From Xanthomonas chitinilytica (GTDB lineage Bacteria; Pseudomonadota; Gammaproteobacteria; Xanthomonadales; Xanthomonadaceae): DNA of 64,000 nucleotides. Location of the stretch: NCBI RefSeq assembly GCF_026107455.2, contig NZ_JAPCHY010000003.1:62001-126000 (forward strand), in the 5' to 3' direction. This document shows positions 57,557 to 64,000 of the stretch, piece by piece. Below the pieces are notes generated by a model that saw nothing but the letters and a program-made list of their open reading frames with translations, made no database searches and was not told where the DNA came from. Made by a program: the position numbers and the translations under genes. How positions within the stretch are numbered: position 1 is the first letter of the stretch; every line of letters starts with the position of its first letter.

Positions 57557-58912
57557 TCAGAGCATCGCCGCCAGCGCCATCACCAGTGCCAGCGCGGCGA
57601 GGGAGATCAGGGTTTCGAGCACGGTCCAGGTCTTGAACGTCTGCGCCACGCTCATGTTGAAGTACTCCTTCACCAGCCAGAAGCCGCCGTCGTTGACGTG
57701 CGACAGGATCAGCGAGCCGGCGCCGGTGGCCAGCACCAGCAGCTCCGGATGCGGATAATGCGCCGCCAGCGCGATCGGCGCGACGATGCCCGAGGCGGTG
57801 GTCATGGCCACCGTGGCCGAGCCGGTGGCCACCCGCATCAATGCGGCCACGGTCCAGCCCATCAGCAGCGGCGACAGCTGGAAGCGCTGCGACAGCGCGG
57901 TGATCTCGGCGGCCACGCCGGTCTGCACCAGGATGCCGTTGAGGCCACCGCCGGCGCCGACCAGCAGGGTGATGGCGGCGGTGGGCGCCAGGCATTCCTG
58001 CGAGAACTTCAGGATCCGCTCGCGGTCGAAGCCGCGCATCAGGCCCAGGGTGACGAAGCTCGCCAGCGTGGCCAGCAGCAGTGCCACCACCGAGTGGCCG
58101 ATGAAGCGCAGGCCGTGGTTGAGCGCGCTGCCCGGCGTGGCGATCTGGTCGGCCCAGCCGCCCAGCAGCATCAGCCCCACCGGCAGCAGCAGGGTGGCCA
58201 GGGTGATGCCGAAGCCGGGCAACTGGTCGTCGCGCAGGCCGGCGTGGCCCTCGTCCAGCAGCGCCGCTTCCATCGGGTTGTGCTGCGGCAGCCGCACCCG
58301 CGGCGCCACCACCCTGGCGAAGATCGGCCCGGCCAGCGCCGCGGTCGGCAACCCCACCAGCAGTGCGTAGAACACGGTGCGGCCGACGTCGGCCTGGTAG
58401 GCGTGCACCGCCAGCATCGCCGCCGGGTGCGGCGGCACCAGCCCGTGCACCACCGACAGTCCGGCCACCATCGGCAGGCCGACCAGCAGCAGCGGCACGC
58501 CGGTGCGGCGGGCGACGTTGAGCACGATCGGGATCAGCAGCACGAAGCCGACCTCGAAGAAGATCGGCAGGCCGACGCAGAACGCGATCAGCATCATCGC
58601 CCAGTGCACGTTGCGCGGGCCGAAGCAGCCGATCAGGGTGCGGGCGATGCGCTCGGCGCCGCCGGACTCGGCCATCATCTTGCCGAGCATGGTGCCCAGC
58701 GCCACGATCAGCGCGATGTGTCCCAGGGTCTTGCCCACGCCCTGCTCGTAGGCCGGCAGGATGTCCGGCGCCGGCATCCCGGCCAGCAGCGCCAGCCCCA
58801 CCGACACCAGGGTGACGCTGATGAACGGGTTGAGCCGGTAGCGCGCGATCAGCACGATCAGCGCCAGGATCGACAGCGTGGCGTACAACAGCAACAGGTT
58901 TCCGTTGGACAT
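57557..58912 (-). CDS. GntP family permease (probable D-amino acid or gluconate transporter)
   Basis: A 451-residue secondary transporter of the GntP/DsdX family with about 12-14 hydrophobic helices. Family stretches are IALIVALGTMLGKMMAESGGAERIA, GLPIFFEVGFVLLIPI, HGLVPPHPAAMLA and MRVATGSATVAMTTASGI. GntP proteins carry gluconate, while the relative DsdX carries D-serine. Its position beside D-aminoacylase and a D-amino acid-type PLP enzyme favours a D-amino acid or its N-acyl form as substrate. Confidence 0.92.
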   Translation of the reverse strand: MSNGNLLLLYATLSILALIVLIARYRLNPFISVTLVSVGLALLAGMPAPDILPAYEQGVGKTLGHIALIVALGTMLGKMMAESGGAERIARTLIGCFGPRNVHWAMMLIAFCVGLPIFFEVGFVLLIPIVLNVARRTGVPLLLVGLPMVAGLSVVHGLVPPHPAAMLAVHAYQADVGRTVFYALLVGLPTAALAGPIFARVVAPRVRLPQHNPMEAALLDEGHAGLRDDQLPGFGITLATLLLPVGLMLLGGWADQIATPGSALNHGLRFIGHSVVALLLATLASFVTLGLMRGFDRERILKFSQECLAPTAAITLLVGAGGGLNGILVQTGVAAEITALSQRFQLSPLLMGWTVAALMRVATGSATVAMTTASGIVAPIALAAHYPHPELLVLATGAGSLILSHVNDGGFWLVKEYFNMSVAQTFKTWTVLETLISLAALALVMALAAML

Positions 58913-58942
58913 GCGCGCGGGAGCCGGTGGAAGGGAGTCGGA

Positions 58943-60211
58943 TCAGAACAGCGTGGAGACCGCGTCGACCACGCGATGGTCGTCGTCGACCACCAGCAGG
59001 TGCCGCCACTTGTCGAAGGTCAGGCACGGGTGCGAGATGTCGAAGCACAGCAGGTCGCCCACCTGCAGCTCGTCGCCGGCGCGCACTTCGAGGAAGGCGT
59101 GCTGGTCCATCATCGCGCCGATGCGCCAGTGCTCCGGCGCCGTTTGCGGCGCATCCCAGCCGGGGCGGTAGTGCAGCGCGGGCAGCGGGAAGCCGGCATC
59201 GAAGGCGGCATCGCGCTTGCCCAGGCCGACGATCGCCCGTTCCGGCTCCGGCAGCGACTGCACGTAGGCCCACAGCTGCAGCGCCGGCTGCAGGCTGCTG
59301 CCCATCTGCTGCGCCACCGGATTGCCGGCATGGATGCGTTGCGCGGCGGCGCGGTAGATGCCGACGTCGTGGGTGAGATAGCAGCCCGGTCGCAGTACGA
59401 CCTCCACCTCCGGGTCCCGTGCCAGCGCGGCGAACTCCTCGGCGACCACGTCGAACCAGGCCGAGCCGGCGCCGGACAGGAGGGCCGGCCGCCGCGCGAA
59501 CGCATCTTCGCCGCGCAACCGCTGCAGGCAGGCGACGGTCCGCCGCAGCAGTTCGCGCACCTGTGTCTCGTCGGCGGCCACGCCCTCGTAGACCTCGACC
59601 CCCGCCAGCACCAGCGTGCCGGGCCAGCGTGCGATCTCGGCCACCACCGCCGCGGCCTGGGCTTCGTCGCGCACGCCGCTGCGGCCGCCGGCGGCGCCCA
59701 CTTCCAGCAGCAGGTTCAGCGCCTGCCCGCGGGCCGAGAAGAACCGTCCCAGCGCGGCGGCGTTGGCGGCCGAATCGACCAGGCAGAAGAACTCGATGCC
59801 CGGGTCGCGCAGCAGCCCGGCGACGATCGCCATGTTGGCCTGGCCGACCAGCTGGTTGGCCATCAGTACCCGGCGCACGCCGCCGGCGCAGGCATCGTGC
59901 ACCTGCGGCGCGGTGGCCAGGGTGATGCCCCAGGCGCCGGCGTCGAGCTGCAGCCGGAACAGCTCCGGGCTCATCGTGGTCTTGCCGTGCGGCGCCAGCG
60001 CCACGCCGTAGGCCTCGGCGAAGCGGCGCATCCATTCCAGGTTGTGCAGCAGGGCCGAACGGCGCAGTACCGCGGCCGGCAGGCTGACCTGTTCGTGAAG
60101 GAGCGACCAGCCCTGGGCACCGGCATCGGCCACGGTCAGCGCCGCGTCGGCGGCGCCGATGCCCTTGCCGCGCAGCGGTGTCGGGGCGTGCTGAAATAAT
60201 TTTTTAGCCAA
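58943..60211 (-). CDS. PLP-dependent amino acid deaminase (D-serine dehydratase/D-threonine aldolase-like, fold III)
   Basis: A 422-residue fold-type III PLP enzyme. The PLP lysine is Lys77 in PHGKTTMSPEL, with EVGAAGGRSGVRDEA and the C-terminal metal-site stretch GDLLCFDISHPCLTFDKWR (His and Cys ligands of the D-serine dehydratase group). It likely deaminates D-amino acids released by the neighbouring D-aminoacylase. The start is TTG 60211 with GAGG about ten bases upstream. It is the first gene of the five-gene cluster. Confidence 0.88.
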   Translation of the reverse strand: MAKKLFQHAPTPLRGKGIGAADAALTVADAGAQGWSLLHEQVSLPAAVLRRSALLHNLEWMRRFAEAYGVALAPHGKTTMSPELFRLQLDAGAWGITLATAPQVHDACAGGVRRVLMANQLVGQANMAIVAGLLRDPGIEFFCLVDSAANAAALGRFFSARGQALNLLLEVGAAGGRSGVRDEAQAAAVVAEIARWPGTLVLAGVEVYEGVAADETQVRELLRRTVACLQRLRGEDAFARRPALLSGAGSAWFDVVAEEFAALARDPEVEVVLRPGCYLTHDVGIYRAAAQRIHAGNPVAQQMGSSLQPALQLWAYVQSLPEPERAIVGLGKRDAAFDAGFPLPALHYRPGWDAPQTAPEHWRIGAMMDQHAFLEVRAGDELQVGDLLCFDISHPCLTFDKWRHLLVVDDDHRVVDAVSTLF

Positions 60212-60231
60212 TGTCGTGCGCCCTCATCCCG

Positions 60232-60297
60232 CTGATTATCAGATGTTTGCGAGGTGTCTATGTATCAGATAAAGAGGCGAATGAAAAATATTTTCGC
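60232..60297. promoter_or_regulatory. AT-rich operator candidates upstream of the D-amino acid cluster
   Basis: CTGATTATCAG (60232-60242) is a perfect 11-bp palindrome, and TATCAGA recurs at 60263-60269. GCGAATGAAAAATATTTTCGC (60277-60297) has GCGAA/TTCGC ends around AAAATATTTT. RpiR regulators often bind GAAA-N-TTTC-like sites, so the RpiR protein of this cluster is a candidate ligand. The region is distinctly AT-rich for this genome. Confidence 0.5.
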
Positions 60298-60384
60298 ATG
60301 ATGTTGCCCTGCAGCATCGGCAGGGCCCGGTTGTCTTCCCTTGTCCGTATCCGGATCCGGCCGGTCATGCCGGTGCCGAGTCGC

Positions 60385-60390
60385 TAGAAT
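60385..60390 (+). promoter_or_regulatory. Possible -10 element of maeB
   Basis: TAGAAT lies 29 bases before the maeB ATG. A -35 is not clear. Confidence 0.3.
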
Positions 60391-60419
60391 CGACGGTTCA
60401 GCCACAGCAAGCCCCATTC

Positions 60420-62711
<2,292 letters not shown>

Positions 62712-62730
62712 GGGCCGCGCCTCCCGCCTT

Positions 62731-62802
62731 GCGCAGGAGCGACGCCAGTCGCGACAGGGGCTTTCCCGGCAAGGCCCCTGTCGCGACTGACGTCGTTCCT
62801 AC
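62731..62802. repeat. REP-like palindrome after maeB with covarying core
   Basis: GCGCAGGAGCGACGCCAGTC... pairs with ...GACTGACGTCGTTCCTAC, but the core is GACAGGGGC...GGCCCCTGTC rather than the GACCGGGC...GCCCGGTC seen elsewhere. Both arms changed together, so pairing is kept. Confidence 0.88.
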
Positions 62803-62821
62803 GGCAATCGCCCGCCACTGC

Positions 62822-62827
62822 TAGAAT
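62822..62827 (+). promoter_or_regulatory. Possible -10 element of the zinc-finger gene
   Basis: TAGAAT lies 31 bases before the ATG at 62859, in the short gap after the palindromic repeat. A -35 is not clear. Confidence 0.3.
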
Positions 62828-62858
62828 TGCCCGACCCGATTCCCCTGCAAGCATCGCC

Positions 62859-63056
62859 ATGAGCCATACCGCCACCGCGCCCGCCAACGCCGAAAAGCGT
62901 TACACCGTGCACCGCAACGAGCTGCCGCTGAGCTGCCCGACGCCGGAGATGGCGCTGTGGAACTCGCATCCGCGGGTGTACCTGCCGATCGAGGACGAGC
63001 CCAACGGCGAAGCCGCGTGCCCGTACTGCGGCGCGGTGTTCGTGCTGGCCGACTAA
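62859..63056 (+). CDS. Small zinc-finger domain protein (NDUFS6-like)
   Basis: A 65-residue protein of the CHCC zinc-finger family related to complex I subunit NDUFS6. Zinc ligands are Cys in PLSCPTPEMALWNSHPRVYL (with His), and the CPYCG pair in GEAACPYCGAVFVLAD. In bacteria such proteins often precede cell-envelope glycosyltransferase genes, as here, but their role is unknown. The ATG is 15 bases before the next gene's leader. Confidence 0.9.
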   Translation: MSHTATAPANAEKRYTVHRNELPLSCPTPEMALWNSHPRVYLPIEDEPNGEAACPYCGAVFVLAD

Positions 63057-63071
63057 GCGCGCGTCGCGCCG

Positions 63072-64000
63072 ATGCGCCGCCTGACCGTGGTGCAGCTGCT
63101 GCCCGCGCTGCACTCCGGCGGGGTCGAGCGCTCCACCCTGGAAATCGCTGCCGCCCTGGTCGCCGCCGGCCACCGGGCCATCGTCGTGTCCGCGGGCGGG
63201 CGGCTGCTCGAGCCGCTGCTGGCCAGCGGCGCCGAACACCTGACCCTGGACATCGGCCGCAAGTCGCTGCTGACCCTGCGCCACGTCGGCGCATTGCGCC
63301 GGCTGTTCGCCGAGACCGGTGCCGACATCGTCCATGCCCGTTCGCGGCTGCCGGCCTGGCTGGGCTGGCATGCCCTGTGCGGGCTGCCGGCGGCGCGGCG
63401 CCCGCGCTGGGTCACCACCGTGCACGGACTCAATTCGCCCGGCCGCTACAGCGCGGTGATGGCCGGCGGCGAGCGGGTGATCTGCGTCTCGCGGACGGTG
63501 CGCGACTACGTGCTGCGGCACTACCCGGGCACCGACCCGGCACGGCTGCGGGTGATCCCGCGCGGGGTCGATGTCGCCCAGTTCCCGCGTGCGCCGCGGC
63601 CGGACCGGCAGGCGCGCGCGGCGGTGGTGCGGGAGTATCCGGCGCTGGCCGGCGACGGCCCGCTGCTGCTGCTGCCCGGCCGTGGCACCCGGCTCAAGGG
63701 CCACGCCCATGCGCTGCGGCTGCTGGCGGCGCTGCACGCCGCCGGCGTGCCGGCGCGGCTGTGGATGCCGGGCGCGCGCGAGCCGGGGCGCGAGGACTAT
63801 CTCGCCGGGCTGGAGCGGCAGGCCGCCGAACTGGGCGTGGCCGGGTCGCTGCTGATGAGCGCGCCGACCGCGCGCATCGCCCAGGCCTATGCCGCCAGCG
63901 ACCTGGTGCTGCAGCTGTCGGAGAAGCCGGAAGCCTTCGGCCGCACCGTGCTCGAAGCGCTGTCGGTGGGCCGTCCGGTGCTGGGCTGGGACCAGGGCGG
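63072..64000 (+). CDS. Glycosyltransferase family 4/1 protein (partial, cut by window end)
   Basis: The first 309 codons of a GT-B fold glycosyltransferase, probably for LPS or a surface polysaccharide. The N-terminal domain begins LTVVQLLPALHSGGVERSTLEIAAALVAAGH, the pattern of GT4 enzymes; RVIPRGVDVAQF marks the domain junction, and the donor-site region KPEAFGRTVLEALSVGRPVLGWDQGG is present at the cut end, with the E-x7-E motif Glu in place. It starts 15 bases after the zinc-finger gene. The last 60-80 residues are missing. Confidence 0.92.
   Translation, partial: MRRLTVVQLLPALHSGGVERSTLEIAAALVAAGHRAIVVSAGGRLLEPLLASGAEHLTLDIGRKSLLTLRHVGALRRLFAETGADIVHARSRLPAWLGWHALCGLPAARRPRWVTTVHGLNSPGRYSAVMAGGERVICVSRTVRDYVLRHYPGTDPARLRVIPRGVDVAQFPRAPRPDRQARAAVVREYPALAGDGPLLLLPGRGTRLKGHAHALRLLAALHAAGVPARLWMPGAREPGREDYLAGLERQAAELGVAGSLLMSAPTARIAQAYAASDLVLQLSEKPEAFGRTVLEALSVGRPVLGWDQG

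Overview
This 64 kb, very GC-rich window looks like chromosome from a gammaproteobacterium of the family Xanthomonadaceae (Lysobacter, Pseudoxanthomonas, Stenotrophomonas or Xanthomonas type). The pointers are a Xanthomonadales-type type IV secretion effector with a C-terminal XVIPCD-like domain, a DUF6172 protein, a QEGLA-motif protein, a GrxD-HesB-rhodanese fusion, and several copies of a palindromic repeat built on TAGGAGCGACGTNAGTCGCGAC between genes. The genus cannot be fixed from sequence reading alone. No rRNA, tRNA, CRISPR array, phage or insertion sequence was recognised.

Layout. 1-6.1 kb: F1Fo ATP synthase operon atp(B)EFHAGDC, followed by a duplicated terminator/repeat segment. 6.5-9.4 kb: GtrA-like membrane protein, glmU, an unknown protein and a GNAT acetyltransferase. 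9.4-19.9 kb (minus strand): a nine-gene operon with a MacA-like adaptor, one ABC ATPase, four FtsX-like permeases in two tandem pairs, a small secreted protein, and an NtrC-type response regulator with its histidine kinase. It is preceded by a sigma-54 promoter and palindromes suited to binding such a regulator. 20.1-22.0 kb: glmS. 22.0-22.7 kb: a frameshifted conserved gene. 22.8-29.7 kb: a complete four-gene Wadjet (JetABCD) plasmid/phage defence system, with palindromic repeats forming the end of jetA and part of the jetD reading frame. 30.0-32.8 kb: glutathione-dependent formaldehyde detoxification (frmR, frmA, a GrpB-family gene, fghA) with an obvious FrmR operator. 33.0-33.6 kb: unknown membrane protein.

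33.7-37.8 kb (minus strand): a predicted T4SS antibacterial effector preceded by three tandem immunity-like genes in a 584-bp repeat; each repeat keeps a fossil of an effector 5' end. 38.2-44.9 kb: PP-loop ATPase, DegV protein, DsbA-like isomerase, two exported amidohydrolase-family proteins (one without its metal ligands) and a DUF924 protein. 45.0-45.6 kb: three 198-bp tandem repeats. 45.8-54.5 kb: housekeeping and unknown genes (Grx fusion, polysaccharide deacetylase, DEAD-box helicase, methyltransferase, SGNH hydrolase, aminotransferase, RsgA, QEGLA protein). 54.6-60.2 kb (minus strand): a D-amino-acid utilisation cluster (PLP deaminase, GntP-type permease, RpiR regulator, D-aminoacylase, RidA). 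60.4-64 kb: maeB, a small zinc-finger protein, and a glycosyltransferase cut by the window edge.

The regions most worth attention are the Wadjet locus with its repeat-invaded jetD, the effector with its stacked mosaic immunity array, and the sigma-54-controlled ABC exporter operon.
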